In this document: positions 12,801 to 24,800 of the stretch, in pieces | Layout of the letters: each line of letters begins with the position of its first letter | Numbering within the stretch: position 1 is the first letter of the stretch | Origin: Pomphorhynchus laevis | Lineage: Eukaryota; Acanthocephala; Palaeacanthocephala; Echinorhynchida; Pomphorhynchidae | Direction: 5' to 3' | DNA length: 64,000 nucleotides | Assembly: GCA_012934845.2 (NCBI GenBank) | Contig: WNNJ02003600.1 | Coordinates: 1 to 64,000, forward strand | Notes under the pieces: generated by a model | Told to the model about the DNA's origin: nothing | Database searches by the model: none | Seen by the model: only the letters and a program-made list of their open reading frames with translations | Program-made: the position numbers and the translations under genes

Positions 12801-12990
12801 TATAAAAAAAATAATAAAAATGACTTGGTGAATTTTTATTAAAAAAATCTAAGTATTGAAAGTACAATGTGTTTTTAATTAAAAAATTACCAATTTTTTA
12901 TTAATAAAAAATACTTTTTTTTATTAATTAGAATCACAAGTTAAAACATTACTTATTGGTCCTAACGATTCGATGAAAGAATAAAGAAGT
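6900..12990. other. no confident gene; AT-rich DNA
   Basis: Long AT-rich stretch with frequent stops. A slightly less AT-rich area at 10.1-10.9 kb holds a 70-codon open frame without an ATG (see rejected items). No RNA gene, transposon domain or well-bounded exon was found. Confidence 0.5.
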
Positions 12991-12993
12991 AGA

Positions 12994-13191
12994 TTACGGA
13001 TTTATTAAAATTCTTGTATAAGCCATCACATCTATAACGGTAACATCATCTTCTTTCTTCATGCTTATCTCTATTTGAGGTCGCACTCCATAATGAGACT
13101 CTTCTACTGCATTCGATCCGCTACTGTTTCTACTTTTCATTAGTTTTTTTGACTTATTCACAGTAACTAACCGGGATCTCTTCTCGTTCAT
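12994..13191 (-). CDS. candidate small protein or first coding exon, unrecognised
   Basis: A 65-codon ATG frame begins MNEKRSRLVTVNKSKK and ends AYTRILINP before a TAA. The sequence is basic and serine-rich at the N-terminus, then acidic/basic mixed (MKKEDDVTVIDV). A possible acceptor (TTACAG) lies about 28 bases upstream, consistent with a short 5' UTR within the exon. Base composition is less AT-rich than the flanks. No domain is recognised. It could be a genuine short gene, the first exon of a longer one, or chance. Confidence 0.35.
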   Translation of the reverse strand: MNEKRSRLVTVNKSKKLMKSRNSSGSNAVEESHYGVRPQIEISMKKEDDVTVIDVMAYTRILINP

Positions 13192-13428
13192 TCCGAGTAC
13201 GCCCTATCCGATATCTGTAACATTAATAGGAATATAAAGAAAACCGATTACAAATAAAACGTACGTATCAAACTTTAACTGTATGGACTGAAAAATCCCG
13301 ATATTGTAAACGAACATATTTTAAAAATCAACACATTTACCCTTTTATTAGTCGTTTATGCGAAAGGCAAAGCGTCTGAATGCTTTTATAGGTAAACAAA
13401 AGAATATCATTTTTATTTACCTCTACAG

Positions 13429-13515
13429 TTGAAAATAATTGATGGTGTCCTGTCAGTGAAAGACAGCAGTACCCTGGCAGTGACGACACCCCATAAGAAT
13501 ATCTTTATTTATTAA
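13429..13515 (+). CDS. candidate terminal exon, unrecognised
   Basis: A good polypyrimidine tract and CTCTACAG end at 13428. A frame of 28 codons follows (LKIIDGVLSVKDSSTLAV then TTPHKNIFIY) to TAA at 13513-13515; the other two frames close almost at once. Composition is well above local GC. The same bases also form a hairpin, GGTGTC (13444-13449) with GACACC, enclosing CTGTC/GACAG, so an RNA-structural explanation is possible. No upstream exon was identified. Confidence 0.25.
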   Translation: MKIIDGVLSVKDSSTLAVTTPHKNIFIY

Positions 13516-13519
13516 AACT

Positions 13520-16050
13520 ATTAAGCAAAAGTGATTATCCGCAAATAATAAGATTTTCTGTGCCCAATCATAAGAATATTATATAATCGTATGTAGATTA
13601 GTCAAAATAAGTATTACCATTTAATTTAAGTACCATTTGCATTCTTTATTAAATTGTGCAGTTTATCCGATATTTCGTTAATTTTTAATCAAATGTTAAT
13701 AAAATACTGTTAAATGGTAATGTACTTGTATCTCTACTAGATTAGAAGATGTAAGGTCAAAAACTAAATAAGCAAAATTACAAAATGTTGATTAATGCGA
13801 ATAAATGCTCTAAATTCATTATTGTCGATTATCTTATTGATTAATGTAGTTCTGGATAAATAAGCTCCTCTAATCGTGTATTATATATCTGTACAGTTTA
13901 TACTTGTCAAATTTATGGAATAAATTTCTCTGCGCATCTTCTATAGCAATTAATTTAATAAGGGGAATTAAACAGCCGCTTAAAGTGAGCTATAAACCGA
14001 TATTCAGCTGTCCATTACAGCGAAACGCAACAGTTACATCATTTTATTTCGATAAAACGATTTTTTTGGTAATAGTACTTCATGGTCTGGAATATAAAAA
14101 ACGTATTTTCGCCGAGCTGGCATTTCGTTAATTGCGAAATGTGTTTTAAGTTATTTTCCTTCTGTTTTTACAGCCGAAAAATTGACTTTTAGTCATGTTT
14201 CCAAAATGACTATGGCGAAGATACCCTGAGAATAAATACTACAAGGCCATTCCATTAAGAATCGATGACAAGGCCATATTTTATCGAAGGTTCATGTAAA
14301 CATTTCGTAAGAAAAAACCCTTGACATTTGCATTTTATTATTAAACACGCTTTTATAAATCAAAAGTCACTTAAGTAAATATCTAGATGTATTACGTGAA
14401 TTTGTTGAAAGCGTCTCTACACTATCTCAATTTGATGACAACAGATCTTTAGGATAACTGCTTTGATAACAGGATTCGACCACATTTACTCTACACAACA
14501 CATTATTGAGGCTAAATGAATTCCAAAATATAATATGTTTCCTCTATATTACATTTAACACTCTATTATATTTGATTAATATACTTAAAAATTTTATGTG
14601 TAGCAGTTTAAATTATCTTTTATGATAATTTAAAATAATTTTACGATAATTTTATCTTTTTTAAATTATCTGTTCTGGTTTATGTATTTTATGACACGCA
14701 ATTTTATTTTGCAATGTTTTAATTTGATGCGAGTTTATATAAAATTAGAAAACGAACATCAATAAGATTAATTATATTTGAGAATTCATCGATTAGGTAT
14801 GTTATATTATTATTTTAAATAAATTATTGAAATAAAAAATAAATACCATTAATATATCCACCCGCATATTTAATATTTTTTATATGATCTATTTTTACAA
14901 TTATGTAATGTTTAATTAAAAATAAAACATTAGCTATTGATTTACTGTAATTATATATCATATGTGAATACGTTATCATCATTTTAATTTACGTAGATAT
15001 TAAACCAACAAAATAATTAATTTTACATTTAAGATATTTTAAATTCAGAATTTATGTAAATAATTTTTAATGTATTTAAGACCGCAACATCAGTTAGGAT
15101 GTTAATTAATTTCACTGTTCCTTTTTCTTTTTAAGGTTTATAACCTTAAAAATAATTTCATTTGATTTAATCTCTAGTTTAAATAAATTAAATTTAATTT
15201 GTTTTTCCTTAATGAATTTCTTTAAATAAATTCATTATTCACACAAATTTACTAATTTCTACAATTAATTATCGACAAAAAATTATTTATTAAGCTAAAT
15301 TTTATTTATTTTAATTTACTTAATTCAAGTTTAAATAATTATTTAATACTTTATGATTTTTCGGTATGTGTATTTTGCGAATTAGATATCCAAGTCACAA
15401 AATAGTGCATTTAAAAGTTTTATTAATCCTTCTGCGATAATTTCCTTAACAAATACCTCGTCTACTTATTAAAAATATCAACTTTTATATTTAAATAAAT
15501 GTTATGACATGTACTGGATAGCCCTTAATGCATTTCAATAGTTCTCGACATGCGTGGTAATTCTACTGAGTTTTGGCATTCAGACATTTTTTAGAGCGTG
15601 AATAGTGCACGTTGTTTCATCAATGCTCAACATTTTTAATCGTGGATGTATTTTGTTTACTCTTGATATTAAATAATATAATACGCTTCATATACACATA
15701 AATAACGAATTAATTTCTTAATAAAAAATACCGACCATTGATTTCAGCATACTCGTGTGTATCAATATAAATACTAGCTGCACACCTGATTGTTTCAATA
15801 TTTTCCTTCATTTCGCAATTTATTTATTTTTATATATTAAGGTTCAGAAATGCACCCATTATCAGACTTTGAACAACCATACGGATTGTTTCAGCTCTTG
15901 TTTCTCGAATTTGATAAAAACATGAAACCAAACCCTAAAAACAATGTAAAAGTGAATTAGTCACGTTCTGTATATTTGACTTCATTTTACTTTTGTGAAT
16001 TATTGTTTCAATCATTTCAATGCCACAGCTCTGCTCTACTTGGAATATAC
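13520..16050. other. no gene seen
   Basis: AT-rich DNA. A frame at about 13904-14131 lacks an ATG, and a 36-codon frame at 15850 (MHPLSDFEQPYG) has no support beyond being open. Confidence 0.45.
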
Positions 16051-16054
16051 TTGA

Positions 16055-16190
16055 AATTATAAATAAATAAATAAATAAATACAATTAAAAAATATATATA
16101 AATATATTATAAATAAATAAATAAATAAATACAATTAAAAAATATATATAAATATATTAATAAATAAATAAATAAATAAATATATATATA
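16055..16190. repeat. (AAAT)n-rich tandem repeat
   Basis: Runs of AAAT separated by 'acaattaaaaaatatatata' occur two to three times in tandem, with a period of about 57 bases. Confidence 0.75.
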
Positions 16191-17698
16191 TTCCATTTTA
16201 ATATTTTTGTATTTGATATGACATAATCAAGCCGTAATATTTTACTAGCTGTAATATTTCCATCAGTCATAAAGCTTTGCTGCCATGTTTTCAATGTAAA
16301 TTGACATTTTCTATTACTATATCGTATATTTTAAAACTAATTAATAAAACATTTATTATACTTTAGTATAGGATGTTCTGTGGTGTCTGTCGACATATAT
16401 TAGTTTAGAGTATTTTGTTGATCCAGCTTCATGTAATGTTCTATTTTGGAAATTCATAGAAATCAAATATTATTATTTTGTTATAAATCAATTGTTCACT
16501 CATTTTTAAACACAATAATATTGTTTTATTATGTATGTTTAATTACCTGGTAATGATTTCAGTTAGTTCTTGAAAATTTTACTCTAAAATAAATACAAAA
16601 ACTTCAATTGTTCCATTAATCAATAACCCTTATTACTTCAATATGTATTTACAAGGCTCTACATGAAATTTTGTATTACAACAATATCTAGATTTACTTC
16701 TTACACAGTGCATTCTGTTGCGTTTTTTTTCTTATTTTCCGCTGATGGCTAACATGTTTGAAATAAATATAAAACAAATTTTTGCTATTTTTTCTGCTCA
16801 TGAAATATAAAACTAAGTTTACTTTTGTTGATCCTGCTCCAAAATTCCAAAATATCTGTATAACGATGTGTTGGCCAATTTTACAGATTATTTTTTTAAT
16901 TGCCACTCTTAAACTATATGTTCACATTTACATTTGACATAAAATTGAATATAGTCATAACATTTTTAAACTGAACTATCTATCGATTTTTTTAATGCTA
17001 TAATTATTACATGCAGATGCCTGTAAAATATGCTTATCGCACATCTGGCTTAATTGAACTGTTTCTCTTCATTTATGAACATTGATGTATATTAAAAATT
17101 ACTATTAACGCATTTAAATGAAAAATTGTAATCTTTTACGGCTCTCATACTGTTTGTATAACTCGTCTAGAAACGCTCATATCATGAATAATATTTTAAT
17201 TTACTTTTTACTATAAAAGAATTTTAATTTACTATTCATAAATAGTAAGACTATCTAATACAATTAATCCTTGTTTTTGCATGCTAATTTTACATCTTAA
17301 TGTGCTTTGCAACACCGATATACAAAATTCGTTCACACTTACCATGTATGTTGAGCTCTTGAGGTTGCCAAAGTTTACTTGCTAAAGTGGGAAATTATTT
17401 AAAGATAAATAGTTATAAATGATTCATCTTTATATGATTAAAAGTACATAGTTTATTTGAAATGTAGTACATAATGATTATTGAAAACGGCAAGCAATAA
17501 CATGAGGTAAGAAAATGTTTTTCCTGATCGTAATTTGTTATGAACAATTCCTTGAAGAGCAATCAACAACGATTCAATTACCTAATGATCACGTCAGTAT
17601 ATAATCTATACACAATGAATTGATTGACTACTGTCAACGATCTGTTTATCATTCATTATGTATTGCTAATGACAAGAGACAGCACGCAAAATCAAAGA

Positions 17699-17810
<112 letters not shown>

Positions 17811-18049
17811 GATTTTCTTCATTTAAAAGTGTTTATTATTATCTGGGAATGCAATGTATGTAATAAGAATATGTGAACTTATGATTTTTACTACAACGTA
17901 ATATAAACAAATAAATTTTAATAGGATAAATTTCAATAGTAATAAATTTCACTATACATTAAAAAGGAAATATCTTTATCTTAAAAGAAGAATGTGTATA
18001 TAGTATATTTATGAACCAATTAATATATATCATATATATGAATCAATTT

Positions 18050-19145
18050 ACAATAAATCAACAAAATATTACTAAAAATAAATTTTAAAAAACTTTTATG
18101 GATAATAAACAATATTCTAAGTATTAGAATAAGGGACACTAAATAATCAAATCTACGTCATTAGCATGTATTTGACCCTGCTGTTATGTTGTGTCAAGGA
18201 ATAGGGTCGAAACTTGATACCATAACATTTCCGCCTTCTGACCTCTATTCCTCATTCGAATACATCGTCTGTTATTTATTAGTCAATTCATAAAATTTGA
18301 CTTTTATTTTAAATTTTAATTATAAATTTTATTGTTATATAAATTGTATAAAATTTTATATAATTATTTATTATTTATAATTATTTATCTTTATTTTTAT
18401 TTTAAAGCAGTATAAAATACGTAAAGTCAGTTATCTTATCTGATTTGTTACTATTGACAAGTTATTATTGATATCTGGACTTTGTATTCTCGGTAATATA
18501 ACCTCTGTCAGAAATATGAAACTAAGTATTCTTGATACAACATCGTTATTTTTCTGCTTATTCTCAAGCAAGTTTGATAAATGTCATTTTAATTTCTTAT
18601 AATGGAGAAGTGTAAATTAGCAAAATATTATTAAAATATTAAATTTTGAATATATAAATCAACAAAATATTATTAAAATATAAAATTTACAGTATATAAA
18701 TCAACAAAATATTGTTAAAATATTAAATTTATTGTTTATAAATCAACAGAATATTATTAAAATTAAATTTAAATTATTCAGCGAAAAACTTTTATGGATG
18801 GATAATAGACAATAAGCTAAGTATTAGAATAATGTACACTAAATAATCAAATCTAATTAGATCAAATACGCCATAAACATGTATTTGACCCCGCTGTTAT
18901 GTTGTGTCAAGGAATAGGGTCGAAACTTGATAATATAGCATTTCCTACTTCTTACCTCTATTCCACATTCGAATACATCGTCTGTTATTTATTAGTCAAT
19001 TCATAAAATTTGACTTTTATTTTAAATTTTATTGTTATATAAATTGTATAAAATCTTATATAATTATTTATTATTTATAATTATTTATCTTTATTTCAAA
19101 TTTATATAGTATAAAATACGTAGTCTCAATTAGCTGTTCAGATAC
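18050..19145 (+). mobile_element. two tandem 3'-ends of the YIDD-type retroelement (E2a, E2b)
   Basis: Two plus-oriented copies of the family 3' region (about 18085-18445 and 18785-19145) each run from 'cttttatgga...gtattagaata' through the compact fold to the tail ...AAAATACGTA. In E2a helix GACCCT (18174-18179) pairs with AGGGTC (18203-18208), and GTTATG (18183-18188) with CATAAC (18221-18226), both covarying with the copy at 20.6 kb. Between the copies, 18615-18770 holds three to four imperfect repeats of about 51 bases around 'aatcaacaaaatattatt', matching the C-terminal end of the RT coding region. Confidence 0.6.
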
Positions 19146-19400
19146 CATGCAATAGAATAAAAATTGGAGGTCATCAGGAATAACTTGTATGTTACCAGGT
19201 TTCTGTCTATTTATCAACCCAACACAGCAGCGGGGCCAAATACATACTAATAGAATGTATAATGTATTTATTCATATAATAATGTATTTAATGTACTCCA
19301 CTAAATAATGTATTTATTTATGTTTTCCTACAAATTATTTAAGAATAACCAAGTAACAGGTTATCAAAACTAAAATATGTGAGCTATTCTGTTATATTTA
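19142..19400 (-). mobile_element. YIDD-type retroelement 3' fragment
   Basis: 'ggaggtcatcaggaataact' through 'agcagcggggccaaatacat' matches the same block at 5.1 and 20.5 kb in minus orientation. It abuts E2b tail to tail. Confidence 0.5.
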
Positions 19401-19548
19401 AAATGTAATACCTAAGTTCTGAAAAACTGTGAAAGCAAAATGTCTACTATATATTGAAATTAATATAAGATGTAAAAATATCTATCTTTTTAAACTGCAA
19501 TTGATTATCATTTTATATAGTAATTGAACAAATAGAGAGAAGTCAAAG

Positions 19549-19654
19549 TAAAATTTATTGTTACAAATTTTCGATCACTACTCATCATCATGAGTATAAT
19601 ATATACCTGATGATGATTGCAGTGGTGATCGAAAATTTGTAACAATAAATTTTA
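19549..19654. repeat. fold-back element with ~42-bp arms
   Basis: TAAAATTTATTGTTACAAAT... (from 19549) reappears inverted ending at 19654. The inner ends carry ATCATCATCA / TGATGATGAT and a TCGATCAC block. It probably represents two inverted 3' ends of a retroelement-type repeat or a MITE. Confidence 0.7.
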
Positions 19655-19901
19655 TTCTGCTTACACAATAATTTTATTTAGTGTAAGTGATTTTTTTGCA
19701 TATTGTAATCTTTCAATTTAGATAGATGTCAATCTAGTTCAATATAATATGTAGCAAGCAAAATCTTTATGCAACTAATAATTTTGGTATTGATTCATTT
19801 TGCATTGAGATTAAGATCTTCAGAATGTCCTGTTAATGTAAGTAATATGTATAGTTTTTAAATGTAAAATCTATTGTTTTTAATGAATAGAAAATACGAA
19901 T

Positions 19902-20030
19902 AATTAAGGAAAATGTCCTTGATTAGTTAATAATACCTGAACATCGAATAATTAAGTCGAATAATTATTTGAACATCGAATAATTAAGGAGAATGTCCTT
20001 GATTAGTTAATAATACCTTCAACATTCAAT
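19902..20030. repeat. ~70-bp direct duplication
   Basis: 'gaataattaaggaaaatgtc' plus 'cttgattagttaataatacc' occurs twice, separated by a short 'gaacatcgaataattaagtc' linker. Confidence 0.75.
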
Positions 20031-20335
20031 ACGTATACACACTGGGATGTGTCACAAGTGTAGGACAAATCAATATTTGCTGGAAATACTACGTATACAT
20101 GACACACCGGCAACTGTCAATGTTACAAAAATTTAGCTTGTAAATAAATAAAGTACCATTCGAAAAACACCGACTGTCACTTTTAATACTATTAAGTAAA
20201 ATAAATCAATTTTTATTATCCAGTATAACAAATGCTTGATGTGTATTATTTTACAAATGCTTGATGTCAATACATATTTTAAGTAGTTTGCCTTACGCCT
20301 AATTTGACTACAACTTATTTGCTTGAATAACTTAA

Positions 20336-20995
20336 ATCAGCTAACTGAGTCTACGTATTGTTATATAATTATAAAATAAACAAAACATAATAATGCTAAA
20401 TCAAAATTTAATAATTAAATAATAAAATTAATAATTGTTTTTAGATTTTCTATAATTTAAATCAAGTTAAAAAAATAAAAAATAAAATTTAAAATAAACG
20501 TCATTTTTATGAATTGACTAATAAATAACAGACGTTGTATCAGAATAAGAATTAGAGGTCATCAGGAGGAACTGCTATGCTATCAGGTTTCGGCCCCTAA
20601 CTCCTCTACCCAACATAGCAGCGGGGCCAAATACATGCTAATGATGTATTTCCTCTGAAATAACTATCTAGTATCTTATTCTAATGCAAAGTATATTATT
20701 TATTATCCATCCATAAAAATTTGCCACTTAAGAGTTTAAATTTATTCTTTATATTATTGTGTTGATTTATATATTTTACTATTTTCTGCTTGATGTTATT
20801 TTTATAGTAACCTAGTTTAAAATATGTATCTATTAAATTATTTAAATGATTTTGAAGAAAGCCAATATCGTTACATATTGTTGCAATTCTTAAAATTTCA
20901 TTATTTAATGTATTATATTTTATATTATATGGTATGCATGAATGCTCATGCAAAAATATGTTTCTTGTAAATTTAAATTTACCTTCCAAAAATGC
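20336..20995 (-). mobile_element. YIDD-type retroelement copy (E3), best-preserved 3' half
   Basis: Minus strand 20989-20696 is an open RT C-terminal segment of about 97 codons: [29 protein letters not shown], then LDTYFKLGYY-like residues and the end GKFLWMDNK. This order (S-x-I-P-Y-N, E-I-L-R-I-A, L-G-Y) is the C-terminal signature of the YIDD family seen at 5.6 and 30.6 kb. The compact 3' fold and the AT-rich tail ending with ...CAGTTAGCTGA near 20336 follow. The N-terminal RT and the YIDD box are missing, so this is a 5'-truncated insertion. Confidence 0.65.
20572..20628 (-). other. covarying pseudoknot in the E3 3' UTR
   Basis: CTGCTATG (20572-20579) pairs with CATAGCAG (20614-20621). 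GGCCCC (20592-20597) pairs with GGGGCC (20623-20628). The helices interlock, with one base between the two 3' strands. In E2a both helices keep pairing with changed bases (GTTATG/CATAAC and GACCCT/AGGGTC), which supports a functional RNA fold. A hairpin AAATACAT/ATGTATTT follows directly. Confidence 0.55.
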
Positions 20996-21239
20996 TAACA
21001 GAAAAGGTTCGTGTTATGGATTTCCAAAATTTATGCAATTTTATTAGCGACAAATAGTCTCGTAATAAAGCCTAAACTCGAAATATTAATAAACACTTGT
21101 TCTATAAAATCCGTACATAAGGAGATAGTATTTTATAAAAAAGCCTTGATTATTTCCGCCACTTATTCTCATCGCCTTTTTAAACGCAAGTTTATATGCA
21201 CATTAGAAGAAAGGAGGAATTTCTGAAAGTGAGCATTTC

Positions 21240-21880
21240 GATACTCATTAGCGTCTTCAGCTTTTCTCCAACAAAATTGCAAAATAAATCCACAAATAAG
21301 TAAACAAATCAGTTTACTTAACTGAAGCTACTACATATTTGGCATCGTACATAAATAAAATATGGAAATAGTTTAATCTCTAAAAAAACTTTTTAATCCA
21401 TTATTTTTGGGGTTGGGGCTGTTATCCCAATCTCAAACATGGCAGAATCAATGAAGATTTATAATGAAGAGAATCAAAATAAATTAAACTTTAAAATAAA
21501 GTTAGTTTTATTTTTGGTATAATGCACAAATTCAAAAAATTACAATCACCAAAACTCTGTACAAATATTTAGACAATATAATTGGATAGGGATGAACCGT
21601 ATTATCGTGTTATAACTGTAATCTAAGATTAAAGACATGACGACACCACCACTTTCATCAAATTCTATAAAAAACAACTCCTCTTTACAAAGAATATGCG
21701 CATTTTTATAATCTTAATTTTTTGCACGATATTCGAAAACTTGTATACTACTTTGTTTTTACTTTTATGGTAACTTGTATAGCGAAACGTTTGTTTTTCT
21801 AGCATAGCGAAAGATCATGTTTATGGCTAATAAAACGGCAGCCACCATGTTTTATACTAGGTACTATTCACGCTCCGTTT
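21240..21880. other. upstream region of the 21890 gene
   Basis: No coding sequence recognised. A short upstream ATG with a strong context (GCCACCATG at about 21842) opens a frame of about 11 codons that ends just before the main ATG, a possible upstream ORF in the 5' leader. Confidence 0.4.
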
Positions 21881-21889
21881 GACCAGGTT

Positions 21890-24800
21890 ATGTCGGCAAA
21901 CGTATTCGACAATCGCAATAACTCACTAATGGACGGACTTGACAGGCTCTATCTGGAACTCGACACCACCAATGCTTTTATTCGCGACCAGTTACGAAAT
22001 TGCCAGTATTTACCTGCTAATGGTTCCATAGCAGATTTACTAACTCGAACTGACTTATTAAAGCTTACGTTACAAATTACCAAAATTCAGAGCTATATCA
22101 ATAAGAATAGTATGTATAAAAAAAACTCAAGCAACGAATCTTCATCAACGGATCGCCGGCTAGAATTTCTTAACAACTGGATTCAAAAGCGACCGATTTG
22201 GTTACTAGCTGAACTAAACAATTTTCTAGGATATTGGATTACTCAAAGTAAAATGCATGTCATGGATCATACGATCGCTATGATCGCTCATAACAAGCAT
22301 ATTCCCGTTGAATCACTGGAAACGGTGGAAGAGCAGTGTCAAATCATGAATGACATTGACGACTCTATGGTATGTTTCTAAATAAATAAAGATTTTCTTA
22401 CCAAAATAATACATGACGATAAATATCAGTAAACGAATAACAAAAAATCGTCGGAAATATCTTATTAATTCAGTTTGTTTGAAATCCTCTATCTATCTTA
22501 ATGGCCTCAGGTTCAGTGGGATCTGAGCACTCCAGGTGCTCAGATCCTGGTGGGATTAATTTTAATTAATTTAATTCTGGTGGGATTAAATTTCGCCTAC
22601 TTAATTAATCGCGGATTTTACGCAAAAGCGCTTTCTCGTAAATCGACACAAGGGAATTCTTAATCGAAATAGGCCGCAGGTCTTTAGGACAAGAGACCGA
22701 ATTGTTCTTAGGTATTAAAACTTGTCTACTATTATTGATGCCGGCCACATCGGAAGGGGTGGCTAAAAGCATGGTGACGGCTACTTCTATTCTTTGTTCG
22801 GTTGTCACAAGCTGACAGACACGGGTAGAGAGTGGAGCGACGGATTCGGAGGTACCCGGAAGAGGCCCCCAGGAGTCAAGAATATCTGTGGCAGATAGAT
22901 CTCTACTCCTAAAGTCTCGCCATTCGGGATTTATTGAGGCAATTAAAAGGCTCTATAATTATGTAGGGATAGTGACTCCTCCAAAAACTTATCAAGACCA
23001 ATTTTCCAATCCACCCCAATGATCTATTTTTTTAGCAGACAAATTTATCCTTTTTGAATATCTTCCAGAAGGAAGACGGAGCTGGATTAAGGGAAGCAAT
23101 GCTTGCCCTATCCTTACCCAGTTTGAACCTATAGCTAGTGATCCAATATTCATTCGAGAGAGCTAGTCTGGCAGAAACAGAGATTGGGAAGACGGATCAT
23201 ATATGCTAAGGTCTTGAGTTTTGTCCGAATTAAGTCATGAGAGGTGGACATATGTTGTCGCGACTGCTCCGTACAGTGGGGTTTCAACAACCACCTCTAA
23301 TGGAGCAGTAATAAGTCGAGGAGTGAATTCGTTGAGGTGCAGTGGAAAGAGGGGGCGGTGGTTTGTGAATAAGATCACGGTTCCTGGCTCTGTGGAGTGC
23401 TGCATTAATCCAACGACCAGTTATGTCGTCGAAATCACCAAGTACCATGTCATAGCCGCTATCAATAATCCTATCCAGGAGGTCACGGTTCTTGTGAATC
23501 TCACCTGGACGGATGTAGACATTGGCTAGACTGAGGCGTTTACCGTTCTTACAGAGTGATATAACTAAACAAGACAGGGCTGGACAAGAATATTTTAGTA
23601 GTTTAGTAGGAAACTAAACTAATAGTTTAGTTTACATAGTGGGAGCAGATGTGTTTAGGGAGGAATCGAGTAATTTCTTGGGGGAGACGGATATACTGCG
23701 TCTCCTGAAGGACTATAACATCTAGGGCAGAAGCACCTCCAAAATTCCACTAAAGGATATTCAATGAAAAAGGCTCACGAGTACTCTGCATTTTGCTGAG
23801 TTAGCTGGGTGGAATTGCCTCATCCCTAGATAGAGCTAGGGGCAGAATAGTCGCTCTTTCCTCCACTAACTCCGTCCAGGGTGGGCATTTGCCCACGGGC
23901 GATATCTTCATTTCTCGTGTTAGAGGCTTTCCCGGACTTGCCCTTGAGTAGTTTGCCCATCTTCAATGGAAATACGGTGTGGGCCGAAGCCGCTCGTTTC
24001 TTTGACTCTGAAGTAGTTGCTGGAGAGTTTGTTGGAGCTTAATAAAGCAGTGCGAAATGACTATTAATGAGTTTCTGTATTTGTCCTAAGATAGCTTGCT
24101 TTTGAGAATCAAAAAGACGTATAATGTCCATATCAGACATACTACCGCTGTTTTCAGCATAGCTAGCATGAGTTTTAACTGTATGTGAAGGAAATAATTT
24201 GAGCCGATATGCCTTGAAAGCCTCACATCTCCTGAACCAGGAGGGATGCGGACCAGAGCAGTTAACACGCCGCGGAGTAGAGCAATATGGACCGATGTCG
24301 ATACATTCTTTAGAGGAACAGTAGCCACAGATATTCTCTGCCTTACACATTGAGGCTCAACGCCCCCATCCATGACAGAGATTACAGTGGGGGAAGGTCA
24401 TGTCATCATTATTAAAAAGTATAAACTTTAAATTGAAGCCCATGAACGGGTTGCATGACATTTTGGTTAACGTCTCGGCAATGTCGGTGGGGCCGAGACA
24501 AAATTTATCGGAATAGGTAGCCCATTCTTTCGCTTAATGGAGCAAAAAATTTGAGACTTTGAAAAGTATTTGAAGTGCGTCAATGTCTTTTTGCTCCAAG
24601 TGAGGAGGAAGGTTAATTATTTTCAAGGAAGCCATGATAGGCCTTATAATCAGGCTACCAACTTTAGATAGATTGTTATTAAAGAAATCTTTGTATGCAT
24701 TAGTCAAATCAGAGGTGGCAAAGGAAATTTTAACCTCCGTCTCGTAGTACCTGACCGTATTAAATAGTATTCTGTTTCTGTACTGCTCTGCGAAATTTCG

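Noticed and set aside
13904-14131. 75-codon plus-strand frame (MSNLWNKFLCASS...)
   Set aside because: Starts at TTG, not ATG, and has no splice support or recognisable domain.
16055-16190. CRISPR-like alternation of repeats
   Set aside because: Only AAAT-rich tandem repeats; no unique spacers, and the setting is eukaryotic.
20572-20628. HDV-like ribozyme at the 3' fold
   Set aside because: The two crossing helices resemble P1 and P2, but no P3 or P4 hairpin and no catalytic-C joining strand can be found.
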